Part shown: positions 13,501-35,695 of the stretch, in pieces
How the letters are laid out: the number at the start of each line of letters is the position of its first letter
Numbering within the stretch: the first letter of the stretch is position 1
Origin: Morella rubra
Lineage: Eukaryota > Streptophyta > Magnoliopsida > Fagales > Myricaceae
DNA: 64,000 nucleotides
Reading direction: 5' to 3'
Assembly (NCBI GenBank): GCA_003952965.2
Contig: CM025853.1
Location: 10,859,161 to 10,923,160, forward strand
Translations under genes and position numbers: made by a program
The notes under the pieces: generated by a model
Seen by the model: only the letters and a program-made list of their open reading frames with translations
Told to the model about the DNA's origin: nothing
The model's database searches: none

Positions 13501-15335
13501 ATTCTGAACTACTCAGATATATTCAGGTGGATTGCCTGGATATCCATGGAAAACAAAAGCAGCTGAAAAGGACAACCACCTTTTTTAGCTTCTGCAAAGC
13601 AGAAAAGGGAATCTTGCTATGTACCGATGTTGCTGCTCGTGGGCTTGATATTCCCGATGTGGTATATTTTTTTTGTTTACTGTTGTTTTTTCAATTTAAC
13701 TTCTGTTCTTGTTTTCCAAGTTTGAAAACAGTCTGGCTTTAAATCTTGGACAAGCTTTATTTAAAAGGGCATTCATTTAACAATTTGTGTAGCTGATACA
13801 ACACTAAGAAAGTTGTAGATGTCATTTGAACTATTACAAGGGTCATGTTTTCGTTTTTCCAGCTTATGCAACGTTAATTGTTTAACCTAATGATTGTTTT
13901 CCCCTTTCTCTCCTCTGTAGGACTGGATTGTGCAGTTTGATCCTCCAGATGAACCAAAGGTTTCCCCTCTGAGCTGACATGTTAAATAAAATCTTTGTTG
14001 TCAGTTCCCACATCTATGTCCAGTGCTAATGTACCCTGGGTTTACTGCTTTCAGGAATACATTCATAGGGTTGGTCGAACAGCTCGTGGGGAAGGTGCAA
14101 AAGGAAATGCTCTGCTTTTCTTGATACCTGAAGAGTTGCAATTTCTTCGCTATTTGAAGGTCTTGTTTATTCTTTGGATAAGAAAAGCAAACATATTGCG
14201 ATGAAATGAACTAGAGGGTGCTGATTTTTGAACCTTGGAATAATTTGGACCTCTCCTTCAATTGGGACTCTAGCAACCATTCGTCTTTTTTTTTTCACTA
14301 TTATTTATTACTTTGCCAATGTTGCTTTGTAGAGGAAGTCCATTGAATAGGAATGAGCAGGGGTCCTTTTCTGTTTTCTCTGTTACAAATTGGTTTTTTT
14401 TAAGCGCTGTTACAAATTGTTGCTACATTAGTTCTTTCTCTGCATTGAACTTAAGACATCATTTCCACTTTCAGGCAGCAAAAGTCCCCGTTAAAGAGTA
14501 CGAATTTGATCAAAAGAAGCTGGCTAATGTGCAGTCTCACCTGGTACTTTCCAGATTCCACATTATTTCTGCTACTTCCCATTATTAAACTGCATGATTT
14601 AGATTGAACTAGTTGAATTATTGCAGGAAAAGTTGGTGGCCAGTAACTACTACTTGAACAAGTCAGCTAAAGATGCGTACAGATCTTACATATTAGCATA
14701 TAACTCTCACTCCATGAAAGACATCTTTGATGTTCACCGCCTTGATCTGCAGGTACAAATTTTCCTCATTGGTAAAAGGAAATTCCTGTTTTTTCATGTC
14801 ATTGCAACCATTTAGTGTTAAACAATGGATTTAGCATGTACATGCAAGTGTGGCATAGCGCACATGTACATGTGAGTGTGCCTTGGTTCCTGAATCGGTT
14901 AAAAAGGAAAATCACGTAATTCTGTCAGTGGTCAGAATGTTGAAGAACTGGAGAATTATGTCTGTATGTATGGAGGCATGAAAGCTACTTGATTTCTTAG
15001 GTGTGGAGGGTACCCTGACAAACTGTATCTTTCCAAATTTTGATGACATTGATTTACCTGATTTTTATTTTTACCTTTGGCCAAATTGAGGGATTCTAGT
15101 TTTGTTATGATGTAGTATCTGATGTCAAATATAATGCTTGTGTTCTGGGCAGGCTGTTGCTGCTTCTTTCTGTTTTTCGAACCCACCGAAGGTAACTCTG
15201 AACATTGATAGTGGTGCCTCGAAGTTCAGAAGGAAAACAAGGAAAGTTGCAGGAGGCCGACACGGTTTCAACGAGAGCAACCCCTATGGAAAGCAGGGAG
15301 GTGGAGATGATAAGCGACAATTTGTGAGGCATTAG
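7537..15335 (+). CDS. DEAD-box ATP-dependent RNA helicase, HAS1/DDX18 type (plant RH27/RH51-like), with two apparent 1-nt deletions
   Basis: The likely role is ATP-dependent remodelling of pre-60S ribosomal RNA in the nucleolus, as known for HAS1/DDX18. Exons by splice sites: 7537-7835, 7923-8107, 8866-9051, 11950-12033, 12739-12780, 12977-13048, 13362-13661, 13921-13959, 14055-14159, 14475-14543, 14627-14752, 15153-15335; about 563 residues if the frame is intact. The acidic/lysine-rich N-terminus is followed by the Q-motif region, motif I (ARTGSGKT), Ib (TPGR), II (DEAD), III (SAT), V (ARGLDIP) and VI (HRVGRTARG). The C-terminal HAS1-type extension includes [17 protein letters not shown]. 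Exon 1 reads into TGA at 7828 unless one base is missing just before ATGACTCAG. Exon 2 lacks one base near 8076, just before the Ia motif. With both bases present, every junction stays in phase. Either the gene is newly broken or the assembly has two indel errors. Confidence 0.92.
9540..11325. repeat. Diverged tandem repeat array inside helicase intron 3
   Basis: The core CCAAGATCTCTGAGGCCT recurs near 10180, 10290, 10590, 10986 and 11298. It is accompanied by TTAGCCTCAG-TCAATCTGGGATG and TATTTGCTNCTCTTGATGG blocks. Units 10150-10258 and 10260-10369 are a close about 110-bp pair; other copies are spaced about 300-400 bp apart. A more degraded unit lies at about 9560-9720. The array accounts for much of the unusually long (2.9 kb) intron 3. 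Confidence 0.8.
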
Positions 15336-16639
15336 CAGAGGCAAGATCTGCAAAGTGTGCTCGATCTGCAGTAGTTTTCTCCACCTGAATGTTGTGCAGA
15401 TGAGGTGCCGCATTAGCTATGAGCTCAAACCATGAGCAGCAGTTTTGAGAACGTTCCAAGCGCACCCAGCAGGAATTGGACCTACGAGTTCACCTCTTTT
15501 ATTTGGTTGGCGTAAGGTGGTTAACCATTCATTCACCCATGGGTGCCAAAAGATTTTCCCTAGTGAACTAGAGTTATGGCTTAGAGGCTTTTATCCATTT
15601 TCTTCATTGAAGTTAGGTTTAGTTCTTCCCCATTCCAGTGGTTACTATAATAGTTCATGTATAGGAACAGCTGAACAGGGGTCTTTTAGCCTTGGACACA
15701 ATAGACTCCATATAGTGGAGGAGATTTTGGCGTAGAGGTTTGTCTGTTTAATTTTTATTGGGAAAAATCATTTTCAGCCCTTGTATTGTACACGCTTTTT
15801 AAAATGGGTTCCGAGGTTTTGCAGATTAATAAAAGGGTAAATTCTCACAAACTACCGCCACATCTTTAAAAGGGTAAAATAGGTTCAGGATTTGGAAAAT
15901 AATTGGTATACGGTGTTTTTGGTTGTCGGAGATTATGGTTTTTTTTGGCTTAACGGTGTCGTTTGAGAGCATTTTCATGGGCCTCTGGGCTGACGTGGCA
16001 AGGGGTGTAGGAATTGGTTCATATTTGAGACACGTAGACAGGTGATTGGGCTCACCAACTTCAAGGTCGCTTTCTTCATATGCCAACCTACCAAAACCAA
16101 CATGCCTTCCTCCTTTCCTACCCGTTTCTTTCTGCAACTATAACCATAACACCTCCAACCACATTTATTATTTAATGTATGGTATATTTATCTTTTTGAG
16201 TTGGACCAATTGGACCGTCCAATTTAAGCAAAAAAAAAAAATTAGATAAAATCTCAATCCTTAACTCTTCTGGTCAAGAAGTCATCGAATTCATTTTCAT
16301 TAGTTTTTTTCTTTGTTATATTGATTGTACTGGGTGATTAGGGAAATCTTTACCTTAATTTTTATATGCAACCCTTATTTTTATATAATATTTTAATTTA
16401 AAAAACCTATCAAATTAACTGTAGATAACCCCACTTTGAAGTGGACTCTTGGATTATCGCTAATTTCAACGTAAACACAAAGTACCTGTTTGTTCTGCTG
16501 AAAAATGGTCCCCATAAAACTCGTTTCGGTCAACTGTGGAACCAAGCGCACATTTCCGGAAAACAATTTACGTTCTTCCGAAAAGAATGGAACGTTTCTC
16601 CCAAGGTTTTATGTTTTTATATTTTCCTTCTTACCTGAA
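15336..16639. other. Helicase 3' UTR and intergenic spacer to the ADH-like gene
   Basis: A plausible 3' UTR runs to about 15840, where AATAAAA occurs. I recognise no coding region in the remainder. Short ORFs here lack family resemblance. Confidence 0.4.
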
Positions 16640-16798
16640 AAAGTAACCTTCTTGTCAACTCCATGCACGCTCTCTCAGTCTCTCTTCTGTCTTCACTCTC
16701 TTTCTGGTTGCGCCTCTCTTGTTGTTCCCTCTTCTTTAATCTCTTTGAATCCGCTTTCCTCTCTCCATTTTTACCGTTGCTTGAAAAGTCATTCAGGT
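16640..16798 (+). other. Putative non-coding first exon (5' leader) of the ADH-like gene
   Basis: A CT-rich leader-like stretch ends in CATTCAG followed by a strong donor (GTAAGC) at 16799. A matching acceptor (CTTCTACAG) lies at 19341, 21 bases upstream of the ADH start codon. The leader intron would be about 2.5 kb. This is inference from splice signals only. A short ORF inside the intron (17089-17349) has an acceptor-like TTTTAG upstream but no family I recognise. Confidence 0.4.
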
Positions 16799-18640
16799 AA
16801 GCTTTTTTCATTTTCTTTTATTTCCATTTCTATTGTTGTCTGGTCACTTGCCGTGTATTGTGCCGATCCGGCGGTGTGACGCCCAGATGCGGCAATCTTC
16901 TCGAATTTGTTCTTATGAAGTTTTATTCGACGAATTTAGGGGAAGTTTTCTTCTGGTTCAATAGTAAGGAAGCTTTTTTCATGCATCTTCTTTGATTTTT
17001 CTTCATACTTCTCACGAAGAGAGAAGCCACAATCCTGACCACGGGATTTTTCATTTTTTTTTTCAATGGCTTTTAGGCCATTAGGATCGTGCGAGTCCTT
17101 TTTCTTTATATTGGATTGCATAAGTATTTGGAAGAGCAGCTGGAAGGTGGTTTCTGCTACTATGTTTTACTGGACGCCAACATTGTGATTTTGAAGTTAA
17201 GGTCTTCTAAGCGTTATGCTAAAGGAGGGGTTTACGCCTACTGCATTCGCGAAGCTAATGGGGAATTTAGGCTCACCGTAGTGTTGCACAAGCTTAGTCT
17301 ATTTCACAACCTGCTCAGTTTCAAGTTGCAGCTCGACTCTGGCCCATAATTCCTTCTCTTTTTTTTTTTTTTGGTCTTCAGTAACAACTGTTTAAGGATT
17401 CTGTTTGATAATCGTTGTTACTAGGAACCTGAAAATTAAGTTATAAACTCACGTTCAACATATTGTTGCTGCCCGTTGAAATTGGGATATTGTTAACATA
17501 AATTTGTGCCGTTTACAATGGAGCTATTAATTCAATGATACAAGCACAAGACAAGGTTGTTAGACTTGTAATTAGGAGCTCAAAGTAATTTGAACTTGAT
17601 TTTTTTGGAGGAGAGAGAGAATATAATGATGTTTCTTTTACAATGGGTTGCAAAAGTCCTGATCAGTAGCTAAATCATATTCTGTCTGCCCTTCATAATC
17701 GAATTTTATGGAAAGCACAATGAATTTTAGCATCCCTGGTCATTTTAGAAGTTTCTTTCTCCTGTTTGTTCTTTATAAATTAGTCACAAAAGTAAAATGA
17801 TATGGATAGAATGTGGTTTGTAATAGTGGATCAGTTCACTGATTGATCTCTGGTATTATGATGTTGGATATGTAATAGATGAGACAGTTGTACTGCCAGC
17901 TTATTGCTTTTCAATCCGACAATGATAATTGTAAACCTTCGGTCAATGTCCTCCCATATTCTTCTTGGCTTTCTGAGGACCTATTTGTGTGATGTCACAT
18001 TTAAGATCTTCCATATGGGAAGTTTGGCATGGTTTAAGAGGGCTTGTCTTATGTCTGGTCAAAGGTAAAGATGGCTGCATTTCTTAGTTATTGCCAGTAA
18101 GTGCTCTAGCTGGTCTTTGCTGCTCAAGTTACAACCATAGAAGTAGGTGTAATATGGTAGTTATTAGATTTATGTTACTTGAATTTGATTGTGAGTAAGC
18201 TTTTCCTCCCCCCCACCCCAACTTTTTCTTTTGCCCAAGCAGAAAGCTTTGTAATATAGCATTTATGCATTCTGGTCCTGCATGCGTGTGTGGGATTTAT
18301 GTCTGGATATTTTGGAGAAGTTTGTGGAACTATTATTAAACTACTACTACAGTGAAAGAAGAAACTCAATTTTTTTTCTCTTTCTTTTTGATGTAAATAC
18401 TATGTTGCTTTTTTCTCTTTAATCTGATGTTTTACGGATCTGGATATCTTAATTTTCAATTTTTTTGCTAGAATGATGATAAATTCTAATGGAAGTGATG
18501 CATGTCACATACACGAGCTAGCTCAATAGATAGTTCATCTCTTCCATGGAACCTATGCTCTGTTTTAATAAGTAAAGGAATTTAAAAAGAATATGCAAGA
18601 AATGATGTTTTAATACCATGTTAATCAATTCGAAATCGGG

Positions 18641-19021
18641 TTAAGTACATTTTTCGCCCACAACAGCACGATTATTAGGTTCTGACACTTTGCACTACAA
18701 ACTATTAATTTCGTTACATTTTTAGCTCTCTACTACCAATTTTGTACACTTTGCACCCTTTGCCATTAATTTGAACAAAAATTTTATATTCTTGGTATGT
18801 GAAATAACGGTTTTATCCCCACACTTTTCTGCACCATAATATTTTTGTGGTGTTAAAATAGTCTATTCACTGATAAAAAAAATATTGATTTCTGTCTAAA
18901 TTAACAGTAGAGGGTGTAAGTGTACAAGATTGGTAGTTGAGGGGTGAAATATAACAAAATTGATTGTTTAGGGTACAAAATGTCAAAACCTCAATAGTCA
19001 ATAGGTGAAAATTGTATTTTA
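18641..19021. mobile_element. Foldback/MITE-like element in the ADH leader intron
   Basis: The ends are long imperfect inverted repeats of about 140 bp. The left arm starts TTAAGTACATTTTTCGCCC, and the reverse complement of the right end starts TAAAATACAATTTTCACC. Internal matches include CTACCAAT-TTGTACACTT and CACCCT-T-C-TTAATTT. The spacer is about 85 bp. I could not settle a target-site duplication. Confidence 0.6.
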
Positions 19022-19362
19022 TTTGATTTTTTTTAAAATTTCTGATGCTTCTATTGGACTTCAAATGGAGGAGAGAGGTGTTTGAGTTGGTCCTTATGTC
19101 TCTGATGATGATAGTACTGGTTCCCAAATCTTTTGTGGGCTCTGTTTGTTGCTGGGTGTTTTGAATTCATTGGATTTTCAAGTGTAGAATCTGGTGACTT
19201 TTACTAATCTCAGCCATCTGATCTTTTGAACTTTTGCTTTTGTTTTCCTTCTCTAATCTGTTCTATTGGAAATTATTCTGTCCGTCTATTATTTGACGAC
19301 TGACAGGGATTATCTTGCCATCTCCCTTTTCCCTTCTACAGATCCTAAGAAACTTTGATCAA

Positions 19363-28508
<9,146 letters not shown>

Positions 28509-30588
28509 CTCTGATTTAACAGAAATATTGCTGCAGTGCATGTTAGCACCTGACATGCTTCTCAGTTGATTGTTATAATGTCCGCGGTCTTTGTGAAGGA
28601 GGATTAGAAGTAGTCTCAACTTTGTTCTTGTGCTAGAACTATTTGGTCGTTTAAGTTAAGATAATGCATCAAAGGTACTTTCTGTTTGTCTACCAGTTAT
28701 AATTTCCTCCTCGTGAGGCCCATGCTGGCTATGTAGGTGAAGCTCATCTTACCTGTAAAATAACTCTTCCTCAAAAAAGAGCAAAGAAAGCTGGAAATAT
28801 GTGTCCATAGGAGTGCTAATCAATTTGATTCTGTAGTAAAGTTGCAAAAGCTGTGGAGAGGTAAGAAGTGTATTTGGAGATTGTATTTAATGCAGATGAG
28901 GGTTTCGGGTTCAAGGCAATGGAGGAGAAGATGAAGAAAGACAGCAGGGTAGGAAGACCAGAAGATATACATTAAAGAAGAGGGAAAGATGATAATCAAC
29001 AATTAGACTGACACCAAAATGTCGTGCTTTATATTACCTATACTGTTTTCTCTCCCTAAACTAATTTTTCATACCCAAATGGTATTCCTATAAAGTAGGA
29101 TACCAGGGATGAAGATGCCCCTTGAAGTAGGGGATTGCCAAGATTGTGAATTAATATTGAAATATTACACTCTGGCCGTTGGTTTAGTGAGGCCCTTTCT
29201 CGTAAAGAATGTTGCCCAAGGCGAGGCGGTGGATTAGGTGGGAAAAGTGGTGCTGGTACCCGTCTAGATTCTAGTGGATCCAAAAATACCGAGGTTCTGA
29301 GCCCATCAAAGGGGAAGCGAGAGCGGCAAGGTTGGCTTTTTCCATGGCGGAAGTCTGAAGAACTTACAAATGAGGAAGTAATGTTAAAGGAGACTCACTT
29401 GTGCTGATAAACCAAGTTCTCCAAACAGACAATACGCCGGACTGGCTAATTGAAGGGGAAGTGGACACTATGAGGTTGTTCCTTCAAGATCATGTTAACT
29501 GGAAAATACACTGCAAGGGACACCTCGGGAAGAAAACGAACTGGCGCATAGACTAGCTAGATGGGGGGAATGAACACTGTAAATCAAGGGAATGTCTTGA
29601 TTGACGATGTGCCTCCTGATATTGTATCATGTGATGACCCTGCTGTTCCCAGCAGACTAGTTTCTTGATGAATGTTTCTTTTTTTTGGCAAGGAAAAAGG
29701 GTGGAAAAGGGCTACCAGCTTAGCCAACTCTCTCTAGACGTAACGTGCAGTTAGGCCCATTAGGGTTTGTTTTGTTTAACAACAATAGCACCTTCCATTT
29801 CAAATGAGGAAAGTGTTTGCTTGTCTTCTTTTGTTTCTTTTCCTATGTGCTTCTTCAGTTTCTTTTTTCGACTGCAGCTTTCACTTTACTGTCTCTCTAG
29901 ACAGTCAAGTATTCATGCTAGCTAGGCGACTATACAGGCATGGCACCGCCACAATGCAATCCTTATGCTTTGAAAATGTAGGCCAAACTCTTTCTTCCTC
30001 CCTTTCCACAACACCCCTTTATGTATGACAAAAGACAATCCGCAACACCCCTTCATGGATGAGCTCTGACGAACTTAGCAATATGACCCCCTTGTGTATT
30101 GGCTCTGACGAACGTAACCCAATATGACATACTAGGAGGCTTAATGCTATGACAAACTCGGGACATGTGCATCAACCTCTCATCACACTTACTAGTTACG
30201 TTGCAATCAAATTAGATAAAAAGATAACTTCAACATTTAAGGTCATGGTGCACAATGCAATTGAAAGTTTGGATTAGGATACCCACAGTCAATCTGCGTT
30301 GATAGTTAGTATGTCACATCGCAAAGAGTGATACTTCAAGGAGATTTTATATAATTTCTTGCTTAGACTTATTTAACACTAAGACCATCACTTGGTCATT
30401 TAATTATGGAGTTACTGTTGTAGTAATGTCAAGTTGATCTTCACTCCTCCGATTAACGAATGTACACAACAATCAAGTGTCCAATAGAGATAATTACCTG
30501 CAAAGAGACATTTACGGAAGCATTTCTTGACACTAGTTGCAAGACTATGTAATGACAATCAACTAACGTGTTACAAATTACCAGTTCA
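28509..30588. other. ADH 3' UTR and spacer, including a LINE remnant
   Basis: Nothing coding apart from the remnant listed separately. A short direct repeat (GCTCTGACGAAC followed by C-CAATATGAC-like text) lies at about 30063-30130. Confidence 0.4.
29190..29669 (+). pseudogene. Degenerate LINE-type remnant (linker and RNase H-like C-terminus)
   Basis: 29537-29572 reads ENELAHRLARWG, the typical end of the RNase H-like domain of plant LINE polyproteins. A one-frame shift then gives MNTVNQGNVLIDDVPPDI up to a stop near 29668, again characteristic of that C-terminus. Upstream, 29200-29400 has a Gly/Ser/Lys-rich frame with stops that would suit the ORF1-to-ORF2 linker. At least one frameshift and stops are visible, so it is dead. 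Family assignment is from recalled motif resemblance. Confidence 0.5.
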
Positions 30589-33500
30589 CTAATCGCCCGT
30601 TAACGCCCGCGGTCTATGCTCAATAGTAAATAGGGACATTCCAGTCTGTGAAACTGCCCTAACGAATGCCATATTCGCTGATAGAGTTGGAGCATGCCAG
30701 TTATCACCAGTGCCAAAAACAACCTTGTTCTTCAATGCCAGCTTTCTAGTTGTTGGGAGTCCCTTAACACGTTGAGAAGGACTATCGGGCACAAGCCTGT
30801 TCAAGACCCCAAGCTTCTTAGCTAAGAAAGTCATAAAAATGATTCACTTGGTATGAATTTTGTAGTTACAAGAAAGGTGTGCAAAAACTGAGAAACTAAA
30901 TGATTACTTCGTGTGCTATTGCATTTGTGGAGAAGTCTATATTTATGTTAATATCTATAATACGACAAACAAGTAAATATGCAACTTGCTCTAATATTAT
31001 CATCCTAGACAAAAACATCCTAAAGTTGTTTCCACTAAAACCATCCCATTATCCCTTCGACCAGAAGCAACCTCTTTCAAGTTTGATCACCTGCAGTTTT
31101 TTATGGGGAACACCACCCCCCCGGCAGGCAAATCAAGAAGGCAAGAGAAAAGGAACGGGATCACTGCAATGTGCTTTCATTCAAGAAATGAACTGTGAGT
31201 TCAGAATCAACACTCGGCTGAAAGGTTTTAAGATACTAAATGTCAATGAAGCTCACTAAGTGTTTCTTATTGGTGCCTCTGACTACCATATTGTTTTCTT
31301 AATAAGATAGTCATTTGCTTTCGGCTTCCCTGTGTTACTAATCTTTCACCATTCTGGAGGAGCCGAATCTTAAGTGAAGCCAGATTAGAGAGCCAGAGAA
31401 TAAGCAAAACCAGAAAACTGAATATCATGGAAAATCAACAGATTTCAAGGCTGGAAGCAAGGAACAACTACCGGGTTCTCTGGTAATATACTCTAGTAGC
31501 TAAAAGAGTTCTAATTTCTTGATAGTGGCCAATGTAAGTAATATACAATATTTTCAGGGACACGTTACAAATTCTGAAATCCTAGCTTCTTTGCCTGATG
31601 TGTTATGCAACTTTCTCTATTAAGATGCTCCAGAATCCATGTTACGATGCAGAGGGCTCTTCATAGTCCTCCTTTTCCTTTTTCTTTACTTTCTATGTCC
31701 TATATTTTAGTTTCCAGCCAGCACTCCAACCCCAAAAAAATGACCAAGACCCTACACGTTCTCACTTATCATAGCGTGCATAACCAACTTGTTTTCTGAA
31801 TTAGCCTTACCCTCCTCCTCTTCATTCTGTTTAGTACTCAAATTAAAAAACAACGCATCTGTTAATTTGGTCTCAGATTTCCAGGCCAACATTAGCTTCA
31901 ATCTCAAACTTGCAGTCTTTTCTCAAATTCTCAGAAAGATAGAACCAACAGGATTAGGTCTATCCTCATAAATCAATGAACACAACTTGAGGAATTATGT
32001 CTAAAATTCTAGAGGAAGGATGTGATAGAAGCCCAAGGGTGAGAAAGACTAGGAAGCTGAAAGTCACACAGACATCAACTCAAGGTAGGAGTAGAGCCAT
32101 AGTACACTATAAATGTTTTTTTTTTTCCCTTCAACACCACCTCTTACTTACCAACTCATCCCTATTTTAGATTCACAGACAACAACACTGCACAACATTA
32201 GCTCAACCTCACCGCAGTTCACTACATAGTGCAGTGCTCTACCCATATCACCTTTACATGTACTATTGTGCCATCCCAAAACCCTAGGGTAAATTTGTAC
32301 AAGAAATTATATTAATATGACTACCTCAGGACATAAAACCAGAGCACAAACTCATAAAACAAATCATGTTATAATTTTGCTATGGAAGGAGTTCTTAACA
32401 AGTTTCTTTTATTATCAAGACTTTCGGTGTATGGGGCATGGACATGGATAGACTGTCTGCGTGTGTACGCATGTCAAAAGAAAATATTCGTTGACGATAA
32501 TACACTCTAGAACAATTTGCACAAAATGTAATAAACACATTGCAATTGCAGCAAACATCACAAATGATTTGCTCACAACTAGACAGTTGGAAGTAAATTC
32601 AGGAAGCGAAAATCTCAATTTACTTGAACAATTAATTTTATTTCCTATCTTATAAAAAATCATATCATGATTGGACATAAATTCTTTATAAGAGAATCTA
32701 GAACCTAACATAAAACTGAACATCAGTGACTCCGTTGTAGCTAGATGTAACAAACATGCATTTATATTATTACTATGCATTTCTTTATGCTCAACACACT
32801 GGAGAATAAAACTTTGACTCGCAAAGAAATCACTGATATCTCAAAACTAATAAATAATAAAGTTGATCTTGTCATGTCTCGATATATATCTTTTCAGAAT
32901 TGTTTCCGATCAAAGTGGTTCAACAAAGAAATAAATAAGTCAAAAAGCTTACATCAGGCACTTCAGTAACTGATCGGCTCTGCACCTCTCGGTAGGCCCT
33001 CCACACATTAATACTAACTCCTTGAACTCCGAATGAACAGTTTCACATATTATGCCTCTCTTTCCAGATATTACACTGCCTAGTTCCACATGAATGGGAT
33101 CCTTGATTTCAGACATCACCTGGCAAAAGATGAAGACAAGCTCACATCCACTTGAACATGGATGTTAACACAGCTAAGGGTATTGAAGAGGTGATGAAGC
33201 CCAATAGATGAACAAGCTGGCAGTATTAACTTAAACTACTTACATGCAGAAACTATCAAGAAACAAAGGGGGAGGAGAAAAGAAAAGGAGAGAGAGGGGG
33301 GGGGGGGGGGTTTTCAATGTTTAAACCATTTTCTCTAACATTTTGAGTGGAGTAAAATATCAACTAGGAGGAGGTTAGCAAGGGATTTGAGTAGGATGGA
33401 TGAAATCATCCAGATTCATAATTACCAATGCTCTCACACTTATTGTTATACCCCAAATCTCACATAGAATGAGAGAATAAAAGAAATGAGAAATGAGTTC

Positions 33501-35695
33501 TATAAGGGCCAAATCAAACATTAGGACCTTACTAGGTTGAACTGAGCCTTATAATAGTTTCAAAGGGCTTTAAAAGTAACCTTGACTAATTTTTTTTCAG
33601 TCGAAGCGCAGATGTGGCTAGCGCTTCTTTGAGTCATTACACTTAAAACCAAAAGCATCACTTCTGTACAAACTAACACAACACAAGAAGATACCAAGGA
33701 CCATGTGTGGAGTAGGAGGAAGTTCAAAACTTAAATGATTACCTGTCCAATGACAAACTCAAAGTTTCCCTTAAACCGCTGCCTCAGTTCATTCTCTGGA
33801 GTAGCCAAAAGTTTCTCAGTACCACCATTACTGATTCCCGAAACAGATGCAATCAAAGCCGTTGTATCAAAATTGATAAGATCACCTTCACCTAAGAACT
33901 CCCCTATTCCAGGAGATCCCACATTTTTAACGTCTAAAGGACAAACTTTCATCCTCAAAATTAGTGAAGAGAAAGAATCGCCCACACTTCTCTCCACACG
34001 CTCTTTCGGAAGCTTTGTTGAAACTGCAGCAATACTTGATCCTTTGAAATCAAATCTACAACTAGAAACAGCATCACTGATATCATCAACCTTTATTTCA
34101 AGCACACATGCCCTCTGATATGATTTTGCAAGCAAATTTATCCACTCTCCGTCCAAATTCTCAAAGTTAAAATCGAAAACAGAAAACTCCAATGCAATCT
34201 CAGATGCCCCAAATTTTTCTCTGAGTTCCTCTCTAACAAAGTTGACAAGTCCATTTGAGAAGAAAAGAATGATTGATGCCGGTTTCAATGCCATTGAAGA
34301 GCAGGCGACAGCAAGGATTTCTTCAACTCGCAATTTCAAGCCCTTTCTCTTTTGGCATCCATCCCAAGAAATGTACCTTGGGCTCCTATCAGATACAATA
34401 ATCCACACGGGGTGCCCCTTGAGAGTACAAACAATATCAACATTGACACTTTTGGAATGAGAACTTGTTCTCTGGCCATTCCAAACCGTAGGTGATAGAG
34501 GTATTGGCTTGCAAACTCGAGAAACTCCTGAGAGAAAAGGCTGCTGGAGAATGTGAATAACAGCCTCAAGGTGCCCGATATTGACACTGAAACCACATTA
34601 TGAAAGTGATATACTCTGGCAATCAATAAATTTTCTTTCTAGAAATGAAAAGCCAAAATTGCTGCTTAAGACCAAGATACAAGGTAGTCCAATATAAGAA
34701 ACAGAAAATGACCCCTTTTTTATCAGCTGAACCAGCCAAAAACAGATAACTAGTCCAATGTAAGTAAATGATAAGCTGATTTACATAGACCATAAAGGCT
34801 AATACGACTTCTTTCTCAGGAAGTGCAGCAAGAACTTTAGAAATTTTGGGATATCAGGCCCCACGAGTGGGTTGCCAAGGGGCCCCTAGGAGGGCAGTCT
34901 ACCATAAGATTGAGTTTGAGCCTGAAACCAGATTTTAAACAGTGACACGAGGATTTTCAGTCCTCTGCTCTACAAGCTGAGCTATCCCGACCATTACCGG
35001 CACACCATCTTTATTCTAATAGAAGACATGGGTTTTTGTCAGTTAAAAAGACAAAACAATTACAAAGTCTTATTTATAGACCATGGAATTTCTTGGATTT
35101 TCAAAAGAAAAAAACTTTAAAAGTTTTAGTACAATACCAGAGATGATATGTATTGTTAATCATTAATATTACATAAATAAATCAAAGGCTAAACCATCTT
35201 TACCTTTCAGGCAACCATAGAATTCGGACCAAGTGACATGTACTTAGGCGAATGAGTTTTCACAGACCTATCTCATATTAGAAACACTCCACAGAGAACA
35301 CCCGTATTTGCCACCCTTTTCTCCTTCCCCCCGCTTTTCTAGTCCTGTTTTGGTTAATCAGTTTCCCCCTGGTGTAAATTAACCCAATAAACGTATTTGG
35401 TTCTTTAGTCCGTTAATCGAAGCTCAATATGAACTAAAACAATGGGATAGGTCCTCGGCAATAACAGAGAGAGACTATAGTTCTACGATGCTTGTACAGA
35501 TTTGGGATGGGCTCACCTGAGGCGTGCGGAAGAGTGAGGGGTGCAGCGGGAAAGGAAAGAAAGCTCGGAGTGCGCGAGTTTGAGGAGAGTGCGCCTGCAT
35601 GAGTCATTGACTGGCAATCCCTCTATTCTATCAATGACGACCCTGCATCTCTTCTTCGCCAATTCCACTTCTTCGGCAATCCCGTTCTTCATCAT
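30589..35695 (-). CDS. DUF1308 / UPF0415 (C7orf25-like) protein
   Basis: Conserved eukaryotic protein of unknown function. Four exons on the minus strand: 35517-35695, 33743-34586, 32953-33119, 30589-30796. The sum is 1398 nt, 465 residues, with consistent phases (2, 0, 2). The N-terminus is helical (AEEVELAKKRCRVVIDRIEG). Next comes the family block NIGHLEAVIHILQQPFLSGV, then VDIVCTLKGHPVWIIVSDRS. The conserved C-terminal region is split over exons 2-4: NFDTTALIASVSGISNGG, FVIGQVMSEI, CETVHSEFKELVLMCGGP, LPTTRKLALKNKVVFGTGD, and a final FVRAVSQTGMSLFTIEHRPR. This acidic/His-rich C-terminal part is compatible with the PIN-like fold proposed for the family, but I cannot verify that. The start codon is the first of two tandem ATGs. 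The gene appears intact. Intron 1 holds a plastid-type tRNA copy. Confidence 0.9.
34920..34991 (-). tRNA. trnF: Plastid-derived tRNA-Phe (GAA) copy, probably inactive
   Basis: The reverse complement begins GTCGGGATAGCTCAGC and contains the anticodon stem-loop GGACTGAAAATCC, with GAA as anticodon. It ends in CTGGTTTCAGG. This matches the chloroplast trnF(GAA) form as I know it. The T-arm is altered (TGTTTAAAATCTG instead of a paired arm around TTCAAATC), so it is probably a nuclear plastid-DNA remnant. It lies in intron 1 of the DUF1308 gene. Confidence 0.75.

Noticed and set aside
17089..17349. 86-codon ORF preceded by an acceptor-like TTTTAG
   Set aside because: No family resemblance, and it falls within the inferred ADH leader intron. 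Kept only as a remark.
33298..33312. Poly-G run and other homopolymers as possible signals
   Set aside because: Simple sequence without supporting context.
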